From: Cristatella mucedo
Taxonomy: Eukaryota > Bryozoa > Phylactolaemata > Cristatellidae
Length of the DNA stretch: 64,000 bases
Reading direction: 5' to 3'
Assembly (NCBI GenBank): GCA_009760855.2
Contig: WPIO01000015.1
Coordinates: forward strand, 6,890,001 to 6,954,000
Both the position numbers and the translations under genes were made by a program. The notes under the pieces are model-generated. The model made no database searches and was not told the origin of the DNA. It saw nothing but the letters and a program-made list of their open reading frames with translations. Positions 32,236 to 43,945 of the stretch are shown piece by piece (position 1 is the stretch's first letter; each line of letters starts with the position of its first letter).

Positions 32236-32700
32236 TATTATCACTTTCTTTTATTACTCCATTAAATTAATCTTTAATAAGATTCTCATTAGATAAAGCG
32301 TCAGCTATTTGAGACATCATCTTTAGAATTTAAGCTTGAAATAGATATTTTCCTTTTTCAATTTGTAATAAAACATCCTTAATAGATAATAGCATGGTTA
32401 ATAGACCACCAAACACAGTTAGTACATGTGCTAGGTTAGAGTAATAGTAATAATAATGATCATAAACTTGATAAAGCAACCCAGGAGAACTCAATCTCTT
32501 TCTAGGCGCTTTACATTTGCTGCAGGAGTAAGTACAAACATAAGTAATAAGTACAGAAATCCCAAAGTTGTAGCAATATTAGTAAACTGTAAAGAATACT
32601 TAAAATAAACTAAATTATGTAAGCATGCTCTTATTTTAGAATTATCTGAGATGGTATAGTCGTACCTGGGATTAGTATCTCAATACTAGATTTGACATTT
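32236..32700 (-). pseudogene. AT-rich relic, minus-strand coding remnants
   Basis: The minus strand reads LAHVLTVFGGLLTMLLSIKD and VLLQIEKGKYLFQA around 32425-32320, and a hydrophobic stretch TTLGFLYLLLMFVLTP near 32560-32525, interrupted by the LINE tail at 32440-32530. The remnants are not assignable to a family. Confidence 0.35.
32440..32530 (-). mobile_element. Isolated LINE 3'-tail fragment
   Basis: The family 1 terminus on the minus strand: 'aacttgataaagcaaccc', 'gagaactcaatctctttc', 'taggcgctttacatttgctg', with an AAT-type tail near 32442-32462. Confidence 0.8.
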
Positions 32701-32914
32701 GCAACATTAAGGAAAAAGGAATGAAATGAAAAATGAGAACCACTAGGATATTACATCAATACAGGTCTATGAACAATGGTAAAGAAATCTTTGATTGAAA
32801 TAAATTGGATTATAAAAATGCAGGATAGCTATTGTGCCGTATAAGCAAGCCGCTTTCGGAGGAAGGATTTACTTTTGACTTACGGAGAGCGAGAGAAGCG
32901 ATCCCAAAGGATGG

Positions 32915-32990
32915 AACCAGTATAGGAGCTCCTGGAACAAGTATAGCCCCTTCTGGAGCTCCTGGAACAAGTATAGGAGCTCCAGGAGTA
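32915..32990 (+). repeat. Short minisatellite
   Basis: Three or four copies of a segment containing 'ggagctcctggaacaagtat', with translation GAPGTSI repeats. It lies in a 76-residue open frame (32832-33062) of no known family; not a collagen. Confidence 0.8.
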
Positions 32991-32999
32991 CCCTGCTTC

Positions 33000-33704
33000 C
33001 GGTGGGGCATTTATGCACAACTCGGTGAGATCCGCCCTCGTGGCTTGAATGGCGGGATGTGAACTCTTGACATCCCTGATTGAAATCTGACAGTGGATAT
33101 CGTTTGGCGTCGATAAGTTGACCGCGCGGTCAGCAGCCAGTGGGTCTGCAGCGCGAAGCTGTGGCCCCCTGGGATAGAGGGGCGCTGCCGAACGCATGAA
33201 GCCGAGAGGAGCGGACCGAGCCTACCGCGCAGGGGCGTGCCCGACGGCAGCCGATTCGCGCGCCTCTTCCACGCTACTGCATACGATTGGTCAGCCCGAG
33301 TGAGGTCAAAGTTTGTTACGCCTCCCTGCCCGGCTGGCGCGATCGAGACCGCCCCAGCGTTCGAGAACTAGGTGGGCGGCCAGAGCGGCGCTCGGTGCAT
33401 CCAGCCATAGCATGACCGCTGAGTCCGCGCGAACGACCGACCACGTCTGAGAGTCTGCGAATGAGGCCCCGATAGAATTCCTACCACTGCTCAGCGGTCT
33501 CCGTCGCCCATAACGATCCGCTCCGCGCTCTCGGAAACTAGGATGCTTATGTCAGCACTCGCGAGAATCGTCCATTGTTGCGCCGTTACGCTTAGCGAAC
33601 CGGCCGCCGGGAGCTGCTACTTAGATGCAGCCAGCAGTATCGAACCGACAAGACCGGGAAAGAACTCAACGTCGGCAATTATGGAGTAAGTTATGTAAAA
33701 TTCC
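33000..33704. other. GC-rich, no gene seen
   Basis: Abrupt change from the AT-rich relic to GC-rich sequence near 33000. No recognised exon or repeat. Confidence 0.4.
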
Positions 33705-33830
33705 TTGCATGGCGCCCAGAGGAGAACTTAGTCTCTAGCCTGGCCCTTCACACTTGCGGCGACGGACGCGAGCCCGCGACCTCGGTCGTCGGTGCACCTT
33801 GACCCCGCGGGCCCCAACCAGAGTGGTGGC
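33705..33830 (-). mobile_element. SINE family B copy, diverged
   Basis: On the minus strand: 'ggggtcaaggtgcacc', 'gaggtcgcgggctcgcg', then a LINE-like tail 'gagactaagttctcctct' and 'gggcgcc'. Confidence 0.65.
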
Positions 33831-34214
33831 ACACTCAACCCTGCCAGATAGCCTGCTTAATCAGACCGTTGAGTCGGCGGCCAATTAGCGACGCACCAAC
33901 GACAGTTTAAGGACAGTAAAATACGATTACATTATTAATTACCAATTCTTTTAATTTTTAAAATTAAATTTTTAAATCTTTCGAATTAATTAAAAATATT
34001 ATAAGAGTAAAATGCGATTTAAGCGATGAGCTGCAAATTCGAACGTTCTATCTGCAGGTAAGGCTATAACGAGAGATTAATTGGAGAGCGATGAGAATAT
34101 ATTTCTTGCGGAAAGTTATTCGCCTTAAACGAGCACTAGAGAAAGCCTTCAAGGGTGCATAAGGACGCACGTGCATACTCTGAACAATGGTAGTAATGAA
34201 CACAATCAAAAACT
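33831..34214. other. No gene seen
   Basis: AT-rich, including an A/T block at 33920-34020. Confidence 0.4.
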
Positions 34215-34285
34215 TGCATAGTAGCCTCAGTTGGTTGTGAAAAGCAACCGCCTTACCCAGTGTGCCATCGCGGCTCACCAAGGCA
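34215..34285 (-). mobile_element. SINE family A fragment
   Basis: Only the head is kept: the complement of 'gagccgcgatggcacactgg' and 'taaggcggttgcttttcac'. Confidence 0.65.
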
Positions 34286-35115
34286 CTTAAAGATGGTGTA
34301 GCGAAAGCATGCCAAAATTATTAGTCGTAACATTTGGAATGTCATCAAGCATACATTTTTTAGATTTGACATGCACAGCGTCAACACCTAGACATGGTCA
34401 GTATCGGCAGGCGGCGTGTCAGCACGCGTTAGTCGTGAAACCAGACGGGAAAATGCACTAAAGTGGGACCGTGCAGTTACTATTTGGAATCCGTAGGAGG
34501 CTAAGCATGGAAAGTGAGCAGTGCCTATACTAGTACTACGGTTTTTGTCAAGGGCTCGAGCCACGATGGCTGTGGGCTGCACCAATTTTATTCTGGCCTA
34601 CATGTCGCGTTTAAGTTCGATGCAATACATTGTGAGAGCATTTCCCCTAAAATTACTCGCTACAACACCGCTCGCCTTACTTAGTCTTCGCTTTCTACTG
34701 GTAGATATCGTCTGTGTAATTACAAGAGGATGCATTGACGCTTCAGCGGCGCTACTCAGGAAGCACTCTTTTAACCGATTATCGCACCAGGTGGCGAACG
34801 AAGGAAACAATCCAAAAAAAGACAATTTTTTTTCGAGCGCAAGCCCTTTTTCCGGCGAGCGGTAGCGAATTCTCGCGACGCCTGCCTTGCGCCGGTGGCA
34901 CCCGCGGCGTACTTGCAGCCTTGCACCTTTGACGGTCTTTCCCGACTCGTGGCGCATGGCAGTAGCGCGACGCGCGCGCGTCCGTCGCCCTGGCAGCTAA
35001 CCGGAGCAGCGAGCTCGTAGTGGAAGGTGGGCACCTTCCTCGTTTCTTCGAAGCCTGCCGCTTCACGATCGAAGCAGCGTTGGTTAGGCGTTATCACTAT
35101 TTAGCGGCGCTAGGG
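34286..35115. other. No gene recognised; GC-rich from about 34880
   Basis: Several overlapping open frames on both strands, none with known features. Confidence 0.35.
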
Positions 35116-35119
35116 GGCG

Positions 35120-35195
35120 CTTTAATGCTCGGCCCTCGAGGCTCGAGCCCCGACTGTTGTCGTTAAAGGCGAGCACCTTGACCTTGATCGTGGCG
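35120..35195 (-). mobile_element. Probable SINE family B fragment
   Basis: Contains 'ggctcgagcccc' and 'gcgagcaccttgacc' in the orientation of a minus-strand copy; heavily diverged. Confidence 0.45.
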
Positions 35196-35995
35196 GCGGC
35201 GGTTTGTCGTGGAACGCGGTCGCCGCGCGCGCTGCACCCGCCTCTTCGATCGCCGCGCGCTCGGAGAGGTGGTCCCGGCGGCCCGTTCGTTCAACGCTGC
35301 CGACCGCTAGAAGATTTCCACGTCAAAATAAGTCAGCGAGAAATAGAAAGTCGCAGGTCTCGATCTCGTCGTCCGAGCCCCGACCTGTGCAGGAGAGCGT
35401 CACCACTGGTTAAGCGCAGTATCAGCAAAGCGTCTCAGCTCGCCTTTGAAGACGCGTCAGCCGTGAATCATCTCAAGTCGGATGAGCAAAATGGCGCAGC
35501 CCGGAGCGAACGCTGCACGCCCGCCACTGGTAAAGTGCGATCTGCTTCAGGTGTTACAGCGACCACTTTTCAAAGTGGCACGTCCGTGTCTTCTGCCGTC
35601 CGTCAATTATGAGTCAAAACTGCTGCCCCTTCCGCGGCCTCAAGAGCCAGCGCTGAGGACGTGCATATTAAGATCGGCGACGACGCAGTGACCTGATCCG
35701 GAAGTGTTTAGCCTCGCTTTGGCCTCAGCGCTTTAGCCTTGGCGCTCAGGCAGCTCTAGACTAGTGCGCTTTTCCTGAGCCCGAGCGTTCTCGGTTGCGC
35801 TATTTCGATCGACGATTTGATCGCATTGTCAGCGCGAGCTGCAAAAATACTCACCAGGATCGCATGTCTGAGGGATGCGGCGAGCGGCAGTTGAATTGCA
35901 CCGCAATTCGAAAGCCGCAGCAAAAGGAGCGGAAGCAGAACCGCAGCAGAAGAGCCAGCGGCTATCTCCAAGTAGTTGGGTACCAGCTGTATGTA
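35196..35995. other. GC-rich, no gene recognised
   Basis: An open frame at 35157-35612 is rich in Arg, Ser and Ala, starts within a SINE-like sequence, and has no known domain. Confidence 0.3.
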
Positions 35996-35999
35996 AGCG

Positions 36000-36165
36000 C
36001 TGAATATCGCACGCCGGAACTGAAAATCGCACGCCGAAGCTGAATATCGCACGCCGGAACTGAAAAAAATCGCCCGCCGAAGCTGAATATCTCACGCCGG
36101 AACTGAAAATCACACGCCGGAACTGAAAATCGAACGCCGGAACTGAAAATCGAACGTCGGAAGCG
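36000..36165. repeat. 21-bp minisatellite
   Basis: About eight copies of 'gaactgaaaatcgcacgccg' with small variations (for example 'gaagctgaatatcgcacgcc'). Confidence 0.85.
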
Positions 36166-36169
36166 CAAG

Positions 36170-36400
36170 CAGCGAGTGACGGATGTCGAGACGGGACGTC
36201 ACAAATGCAGGCGCAGTTTCGAAAAGAGGCGCAGTTTCGACGTGGTTCGACCCTTTCTAAGCAAGCCCGAATTTTTCAGCAATCTTATGCACCCGAAAGT
36301 AGGCAGACTTGAATGTAGAGCTGATGTGATCGTCTAATGAAAGGTCACATTGGAACAGTACATCTAGATCGCGTGCAGATTTACCAGGACAGCTCTTCTA
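36170..36400 (-). mobile_element. LINE family 1 fragment
   Basis: Matches the thumb region on the minus strand: 'aagcccgaatttttcagcaa', 'gagctgatgtgatcgtctaa', 'cagacttgaatgtag'. It includes a local duplication 'aggcgcagtttcga'. Confidence 0.7.
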
Positions 36401-36539
36401 CGATTTGCTCACAAAATTATTTTTTGATCTTCACTTTAATTGGCAAATAACAAGCCAGTAGAGAAAACCTGAAAAAAACTAATTGCTCATGAAAGCAGCA
36501 TCATAGTCATCGTCGCGCTTTCCCCACATGGAAAGAAAC

Positions 36540-38130
36540 GGAAAGGAGACTTCTCAAAGGAAGTGGAATTGACACGTGCCGCTGAGGCGCAAATCTTTTC
36601 AGAAAAACAACGATGGCAAGGAGTCCTAAGGAGAGTTCTCAGCTGCATCAAGTTCTTGGTTTCTCAAAACCTGGCAGTGCGTAGTCGCCAGGAGAGTCTA
36701 GGCCAGGCTGGTGAGCAAAACTTTAGAAACTTCGTGGAACTACTTCATCTTCTTAGTCAGTACGATCATCTGCAGGAATCACACCTAAACCGCACCAGAA
36801 AGAATCCTAATTCAGTCTCTTATCTGTCTCCTCGATGCCGAAATGCGTTTCTTAGAGACGAGCCACTCTTTGGCATATGGCAAAACTACGAATTTTGGTT
36901 TGGCCCTAAGTCCTCACTTTGCACGCCGCGAGAAAACATCATAGGTCATTAAATAGGTCGATGCTAATTTCCACAGCGAAACAATCATCATCAAAGAGTC
37001 TTCCCTGGATCTTCTTCAAATCTACGCAAAAGATTCTGTAGCAATTGAGTGTTTTATAGTGATCGAATTTGAATCTAAAAAGTCATCCTTGCGAGAAGAT
37101 TTCTTGTCGCATGGCTGCAAAAACGTAGCAGTCATGTCTGGCCACATTCTGCTTGGTTTTCAAAAGAGAAACAAGTCAAGAGATGAGCGAGCAGGACGGA
37201 GATCAAGAGATGAGCGAGCAGGACGGAGATCAAGAGATGAGCGAGCAGGACGGAGATCAAGAGATGAGCGAGCACGACGGAGATCAAGAGATGAGCGAGT
37301 AGGACGGAGATCAAGAGATGAGCGAGCAGGACGGAGATCAAGAGATGAGCGAGCAGGACGGAGATCAAGAGATGAGCGAGCAGGATGGAGGACGTTTTTT
37401 AAGCTCTGATAACCACAGTTTGAGATTGGCAGGAGTTTATAATGCAAGTCGATTCCGTTGTCACTGCCTGTCTTGGAAAAGTAGAGAGCACCTAATAACT
37501 CCTTTCAAGATTAACGTTGAGGTGAGCAGAGCTGAAGACAATCATAGCCATCACTGAAAAACGTGACTCTGCAGCAGGTTCAGTGCAAAAGTGAAGGCCG
37601 TCAAAGCAATTTGTGATGGACTGAACAGCATTTTAGGTCTTTTGGAGCAACTTTGCAAGGAGGCAAGTTGAACACTTGAAACAAGAAGTGAAGCCTGAAG
37701 TCTCCTACACTATAATTTGAACTTAAAATTTTTGACTCAACTACAATTTTGGTGCAGCATCTTAATGAAGATGGATTGCATTCAAAAACACCTGTGGGAT
37801 CTAAAGATGAACTTTGAAGACGCCTCTTGTGACCTGCGCTTCTTGAGATTGAGTTGTCAAGGCTTCGAGGAGACCTGTGGCAAGAATCACTACTAGATGC
37901 CAAAAGGAGATATGAATTGTGGGGAGTTGCAGTTGAACTAAGAATCGGCCGAAGGACACATATGCCTGGAGAACTCTCTCACAATGTTGCTCTCATGGCA
38001 GAGGAGGAGATTACAGGAACAATAAAAAAAGTATCTCTGACTATCTCTGACAAGAAATTACAACTAGGCTTTTCAGGCTCACAGATACTGATTCCAACTT
38101 TAATTTCTTGTTGGAAGTGAAGCAACCTTT
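36540..38130 (+). pseudogene. Decayed hAT-like transposase (DUF4371/ZMYM1-type)
   Basis: The frame at 36563-36952 includes EKQRWQGVLRRVLSCIKFLV, SQNLAVRSRQESLGQAGEQN, FRNFVELLHLLSQYDHLQESH and SVSYLSP, the pattern of the DUF4371 region in hAT-derived transposase proteins. Downstream pieces such as VKAICDGLNSILGLLEQL (near 37590-37650) and ELSRLRGDLWQE (near 37850) fit the later part of such proteins, but stops and frameshifts separate them and a minisatellite interrupts at 37178. Non-functional. Confidence 0.5.
37178..37397. repeat. 27-bp minisatellite, about 8 copies
   Basis: The unit 'gagatgagcgagcaggacg' plus 'gagatcaa', translating as RDERAGRRS on the plus strand. It is nearly perfect, so much younger than the transposase relic around it. 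Confidence 0.9.
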
Positions 38131-38344
38131 GAAGACACGACCGAACAAAATACTCTGGCATAGTATAGATCTTGGAAGGTTCTATTGCTCAGACGTTGAT
38201 GGAACAGAGCTGTAAAATGAAATATGGGACTGTAACATGCTTATTTCCACACGTCACGGCTCGGCAACAAAGACCGCACCAAAGACCAAAGACCCCACTG
38301 AAACTCAGGTTTCTAATTGTTAGTTAAGGAGAAGATGTGATTCC

Positions 38345-38745
38345 TGATTTGAGAAATGCAAAGTAATTCGGGCTTGTTTAGATAAGGATACCACGTCTAA
38401 GTTGGTCCATGCATTCGTGACATCCCGTCTCGACTTCTGCAACTCACTGCTTACTGGCCTACCGGCATGTGCGATCAGGCGAGTGCAGCTGGTGCAAAAC
38501 TCCGCAGCTAGGCTTGTCTGTCGTGAGCGTCGCAGCTGCCACATCACACCACTCCTCGCCGACCTGCTATGACTACCAGTCAAGCAACGGATTGACTTCA
38601 AGGTTTTGTCGCTCACTTTTAGGTCACTTGATTCTTTGGCTCCAGCCTATCTCTCAGATCTACTCCCCCATCAGGCCAAGCATCGTACCACCCGTTTTTC
38701 GGAATCCAACCGTCTAAAAATACCCCATACAAACCTCAAATCCTT
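38345..38745 (+). mobile_element. LINE family 1 fragment
   Basis: From 'attcgggcttgtttagataa' through ALVHAFVTSRLDFCNSLLTG, the ARLVCRERRSCHIT block and APAYLSDLLPHQAKHRTTR to 'aacctcaaatcc'. It is cut off where the gag-like segment begins. Confidence 0.8.
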
Positions 38746-39103
38746 CCCTTTTGTCGCCGCCCTCTCTCCGACAAGTATGTGCTAACTCAGCGCTCAGCAG
38801 TCGCGCTTTACCTACAGGGCTAGCCAGCGCTGTTACCAGAGCCTCGAGAAGCAGACGGTAGTCATCATTGATTGCCTTCGGCATGTAAGAATACACACAG
38901 AAGGCGCTTCCTTCCAGGAAGAGAGGCAGATATTTGTGCCAGATTGTCGGATTGACACCGTACAGCTCAAGCCGCCGCTCCAAGTCAAGCAGCCAAGTTG
39001 CGAAGTCATCACCGACTTGAAAATGCTCAAGCAACATTGCTGTCATCGCCGCCGCCGGAAATAGCTTGTAGTCTGAATTATCGTCACAAACGGCACAGAA
39101 CAC
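38714..39103 (-). pseudogene. Gag-like fragment of an LTR retrotransposon
   Basis: A minus-strand frame of about 125 residues: FQVGDDFATWLLDLERRLEL, then HKYLPLFLEGSAFCVYSYM and NDDYRLLLEALVTAL. The spacing (F..W...LE, L..FL.G.A, Y..L...L) is that of capsid/gag N-terminal regions of Ty3-like retrotransposons. It is open but truncated by the neighbouring LINE fragment. Family assignment is tentative. Confidence 0.5.
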
Positions 39104-39298
39104 CAGCCGACGAGCAACACCACCAGTTTATTCCTCCTCCACACGGAGCAGGGCGAAGCACGACTCTCCTCGCCCCTCTCGCCCACCGGAGTCCCCCGGC
39201 TCCCTTGTCAAAACAAACACTAATAGCACGTCTGGGCTACTTACCACATCGAGCGTCGCAGCACACTCGTACAGCGATCAGGGGCAGTGTCATCAATT
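39104..39298 (-). mobile_element. Possible LTR or leader of the gag-like element
   Basis: On the minus strand a GC-rich segment contains 'gaggaggaataaactggtgg' (an AATAAA-type signal) directly upstream of the gag-like frame, as in a 5' LTR. I could not find the second LTR. Confidence 0.3.
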
Positions 39299-39299
39299 A

Positions 39300-39715
39300 A
39301 ATAAAACCACAGTAATGTGGCAGCTGCAAAGCTCACGACAGACAAGCCTAGCTGCGGAGTTTTGCACCAGCTGCAATCGCCTGATCGCACATGCCGGTAG
39401 GCCAGTAAGCCGTGATTTGCAGAAGTGGAGACGGGATGTCATGAATGTGTGGACCAACTTAGACGTGGTATCCTTATCTAAACAAGCGCGAATTTTAGCA
39501 ATGTTATGAAGCTGAAAATAGACAGATTTAACTGTAGAGCTGATATGGGCGTCTAACGAGAGGTCGCTTTGAAATATGACACTTAGATTTCGAGCGGATT
39601 CAACAGGAGATAGGCTGGCAGAGCCAATTTTGAGCGTCAGCCTTTCCAATTTGTGAATCACACTTGGTTTGCTCATAACTGGTAAGTTAGTTTTATCTTC
39701 GTTTGTTATTATCCA
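39300..39715 (-). mobile_element. LINE family 1 fragment fused to family 2
   Basis: Minus strand: NEDKTNLPVMSKPSVIHKL, then SASLSPVESARNLSVIFQSD and LVCRELCSCHIT. It continues in frame from the family 2 sequence upstream (39716-40060), giving a 255-residue chimeric open frame. Confidence 0.75.
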
Positions 39716-40510
39716 TTTATTGTCGATACAGGAACTGAGGGCACGAATAGGTTGAAACTGGTGCAACAGTTCAGCTACGCATGGAGGAACCAAGCCATGG
39801 CAGGCCTTGTAGGTTAAAGGAAGAACTTTGCCCAGTATCCGTTGATCAATCAGCAGCAATCTTAGCTCTTTAAGCAAAAGAAACGCATGATCAAATCTCT
39901 GGGACTTGAAAACCAGCCTTGTAGCCATATTCATAGCCGTTTTTAATGGCCTAGTTGCTTTCTTTGGTAGCCCAGCCAAAAGGGAATTACAATAGTCATG
40001 GCGAGACAGAGCTAAGGGGTTAGTGAAATCTTTTGCAAGCCATTGTGGAAGACAGCTCATAATCTTAGATAGGGATTGGACGTGATGGTTAGCTATAGAA
40101 GCTGTCTTCTGAATGAAGCTTTTAAAATTTAGGCAGCCGCCGAAAAAAAACTAAATTCCGGGAAGGTTGTGATAGTCGCACAACCGCATATCTAATTAGA
40201 AGACGAATGGTTTCTCATCCAGCCACACGCCTCGGGTGTAATTTGGGCAGCAGTTTGTTTTTATCGTCGTCTAGTTGCAAGAAATTTTCCGACATCCAGG
40301 ATTGAATGTCGGCAAGTCAAGCATTCAGTTTATCAGTTGCTGCAGCAGATTTCGACGGTTTGACTAAAAAAATACAGCTGAGTATCATCAGCATGTGACA
40401 TCCGTCCTATTCCATGGGCCTTACTAACTTTTCCCAGAGGTTGAGTACAACAGAAGAACAGCAAGGGACCGAGGACGGACCCTTCGGTGACTCCACAGGT
40501 AATTGGTCAA
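39716..40510 (-). mobile_element. LINE family 2, RT palm to C-terminal block
   Basis: Minus strand: a GVTEGSVLGPLLFF-like block near 40490, HADDTQLYF near 40390, then HDYCNSLLAGLPKKATRPL and QRFDHAFLLLKELRLLLIDQ. Decayed except at the C-terminal end. Confidence 0.7.
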
Positions 40511-40789
40511 GCTATAAATTTATCACCCACCAAGTACAACGTCCTTCTTTATCACAAATTTCTCTGGTTTCATTTTGATTCTGTGTGCAATAAATTGATC
40601 TGTCCTTGTTATGGGTCATTTTAACATTTAATTTGGCAATTTGACTGACGCTTGATATGCAATTTCGTATATTGACTGACTGTTTTGTCTTGTGGCTCAT
40701 GTGCATAATTCTACTCCTAAGGTCACAAAATTTACCAAATATTCTCTAGCAAGTGCAAGCTATTCTCCATATTATTTACCGAATTCTGC

Positions 40790-42430
40790 TCGTCCAATCA
40801 TATGCCGTTAATCTTGATAACCTACAATGTGAGCCCTTCTCCGCTTCAAAAATCATCTTTTAATAGAGTAACATCGAGTCCCTCGACATCGATGCGAGAT
40901 CCTCGAGAAAATATCTTCTTTGCCATTGCTCCTTCCGGCCCCGTCCGATCTGTCATCATCGGTAGAATGCTATAACACGGACGCTTAATGACGTCTTAAA
41001 GAGTTTTGAACACCGACTAAGCACAATGTGCATCATCGCCCAGATGGCCCGTGGTTTACCGAAGACAATAAACAAGCTATGCATACTAAGCTCAAACTTG
41101 AGAAAGCATATATGCGATTAGAATCGTCTGTCCATCGTCCGGCATAAAATAGATACTGTAATTCGTACTATTTAATCCTACCACGCTTCAAGTCTAGCGT
41201 CTACAAAAAAATATTGTTAAATCACTTATGCGCAATTCAAAAAATGCTGATCTCTACCGTCAACCTTCTCTTTAACCGCTCCCCAGTTAACTCCTTACCC
41301 AGTCATCCTTGTGGTGACCTAGCCTATCGCTTACTTGTCAGCAATATAGACAAGATCGGAGACCAGCGATAACTTTGAATTCACTACGCTGGCAGTAGTT
41401 CAGGTCCCATCTAAGTGGAGATGTTAGAGTATTGATGTGAACGGACAAAGATCACCAGAGGAATCACATAAGTACGGGTTACCTCGGTGTCGGTGCTCTG
41501 TGGTCGGTTCACGTTTTGTTTTTGCAGTACATGTTCTCTCTTTTTATCTCTTTTTCCGATGTGATCAACTAGCACAATATAGGCTTTCAATTTCTATATA
41601 GATGACATTCAGTTGCATCTTCGCTTTTTTTTTATTCCTCGCGCGTCGAATTCTCTACACAACCTTACTGCATATATAGACAATATCCTCACATGGATGG
41701 CAGCAGATTATCTTAAATTGAACGACAAAAAAGACCTACTAGTTATGTGAAAACTGAATGCGACTCAGAAAATGAAAAACCTAATGCTTAAAATTGGCTT
41801 TGCCAGAATATCTCATGTCAATTTAAAACTTACTATAGGTGTCCTACTAAAAAGTGACCTTTCATTAGACTTCCACATCAGCTTCATAGTCAAGTCTGAC
41901 TGCTTCCAGCTACATAAAATTGCTAAAATTCAGGCTTGTTAAGAGAGGGATACCATATTTTAATTGGTCCATGCATTCGTGACATCCCATATCAACTTCT
42001 GCAACTCACTGTTTCCGATCTACCGGCAGGTGCAATCAAGAGCTTACAGTGGGTGCGAAACTGAAAAACTAGGTTGCACTATCGTGAACGTAGCAGTTTC
42101 CACACCACGTTAGTTCTCGCAGATATGCTCTAGCTTCCAAAAAAAATTTGCACGGACTTCAAGATTCTGTGACATACGTTTAGGTCCCTTCATTCTATGG
42201 CTCCAGCCTACCTATCACAACTACTCCCTCACAAGGCTAAAAATCGTGCAAACCGTTGTTCTGACTCAAGTTGCATAGCCATATCTCTTACAAAACTCAA
42301 AAACTTCGGAGACCTGGCCTTTAGTTGCTACTGAGGCACGTAACCAAGTCCCCTTATGTGAAGACAATAAAAAAGGAGCATACAACACACCTGCTGTTCT
42401 AGCATTTAGTTTATATAAGGTTTATTATGA
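40790..42430 (+). mobile_element. Decayed LINE family 1, linker to C-terminus
   Basis: Begins near 'tcgagtccctcgacatcgat' (the SLDIDAVRAS region). It passes RT pieces (YIDDIQLHL-like near 41600, MAADYLKLND near 41695) to 'ccagcctacctatcacaact' near 42205 and a degraded 3' end. Heavily broken. Confidence 0.7.
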
Positions 42431-43055
42431 GGATTATTATTTAATATGGGGTTTATTAGAAGGCGGCGAAAAGCTGAGGCTCATTGCTGCCGTCTAATAA
42501 GCGTCCCAAACCCGTGGCTAAGCATATGCGCCATAGCTCTGAATCAAGGCTCAGGTCAAAAATTCATAAATGAAGCCGTAGCACCCGGGTTGAGGATATT
42601 GGCCACATTTTGACGCATTCTTAAAGTTACACTCCAAGACGGTACGGTTCGCACGAGTCCTGCTATTCTTTTGCCGCTGAGCAACTATTGGAATAGGTAT
42701 GGGAGTAAAGGGCTTCCCCAATGAAAACTTCCGCATGAGCGGCTGCGGCAGAGCGAGTATTGGCTAATAGTCTGCCGTGCACTGGTGCTGCAATTGATTA
42801 ATAGTCTGACTTGCGGAGATGATACTATTGGCTGAAAGTCTGCCTTGCAGCGTGCGTCATCGTCGACTCGTTGGCTGTCCCCAAAAAGAATGCCCTTCAG
42901 CAGCTGAAGTTTCGGATCGGCTACGTGTCACCCTTGTCCTGCAGATTCGAGTCAGGGTCGCTTGCCAGTCATGTCTAACAAAGCTAGCTAGCGACTCTCA
43001 ATAGAGGAGACGATTAGCTAAGCAGTTTTAAAATGCATATGCTCTTGGCCTTCGA
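42431..43055. other. No gene seen
   Basis: No recognised repeat or exon; a repeated 'gattaatagtctg'/'ggctgaaagtctgcc' motif is visible at 42760-42850. Confidence 0.4.
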
Positions 43056-43059
43056 GTAA

Positions 43060-43945
43060 AGCTTAATAATAATAACAATGCACTTGATAAAACGCCCTCA
43101 GAGAACTCAATCTCTTTCTAGGTGCTTTACATTTGCTGCAAAGGGAAATGCAATTGAATGGTGAGTAATATCATGCTTGATAAGCAAACAAAATGATTAA
43201 CATGGTTAGGGGTGACATGCACAGGGTCAGCATGCAAATGTGGTTAGTGGCAGCATGCACAGTGTCAGCACGCATAAGCACGTGAAGGACGAATCACAGG
43301 GACCCACTAAATGCTGTTCTAAATAAGTATGTTTTTAAGTTCTTTTTAAATGTCGTCAAGTCAGGGGATGTTCTGATAAAAGTTTTGAGGGAGTTCCAGG
43401 CTTTGGGAGCATACGGACTAACTGCACGGTCTCCGAAGGATTTGAGGTTTGTACCAGGTACTGGTCGACTGTTGGATTCCGAAAAGCGGGTGGTACGATG
43501 CGTGGCCTGTTGGGGAAGTAGATTTGAGAGATAGGCTTGAGCCAAAGAATCAAGTGACCTAAAAGTGAGCGACAAAACCTTGAAGTCAATCTGTTGCTTG
43601 ACTGGTAGCCAGTGCAGGTCGGCGAGAAGTGGAGTAATGTGGCAACTGTGACGCTCACGCCAGACAAGCCTAGCTGCAGAGTTTTGCACCAGCTGCAATC
43701 GCCTGATCGCACATGCCGGTAGGCCAGTAAGCAGTGAGTTGCAGAAGTCGCGACGAGTTGTCACGAATGCATGGACCAACTTGGACGTAGTATCCTTATC
43801 TAAACAAGCCCGAATTTAAGCAATGTTATGAAGCTGAAAATAGGCAGATTTGACTGTGGAGCTGATATGGTCATCTAACGAGAGGTTGCTTAGGAACATG
43901 ACACCTAGATTTCGAGCTGATTCAACCGGAGACGTGCCTGCAGAG
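43060..43945 (-). mobile_element. LINE family 1 3' end, well preserved
   Basis: Minus strand from the thumb region at 43945 through an open frame of 161 residues (HAFVTTRRDFCNSLLTGLPA to FRTAFSGSL, stop at 43294), a 3' UTR and the terminal hairpin at about 43085-43135, with an AAT-type tail. Very close to the intact copy at 25956. Confidence 0.85.

Noticed and set aside
32832-33062. GAPGTSI repeat as another collagen fragment
   Set aside because: Gly is not at every third residue; it is a short minisatellite.
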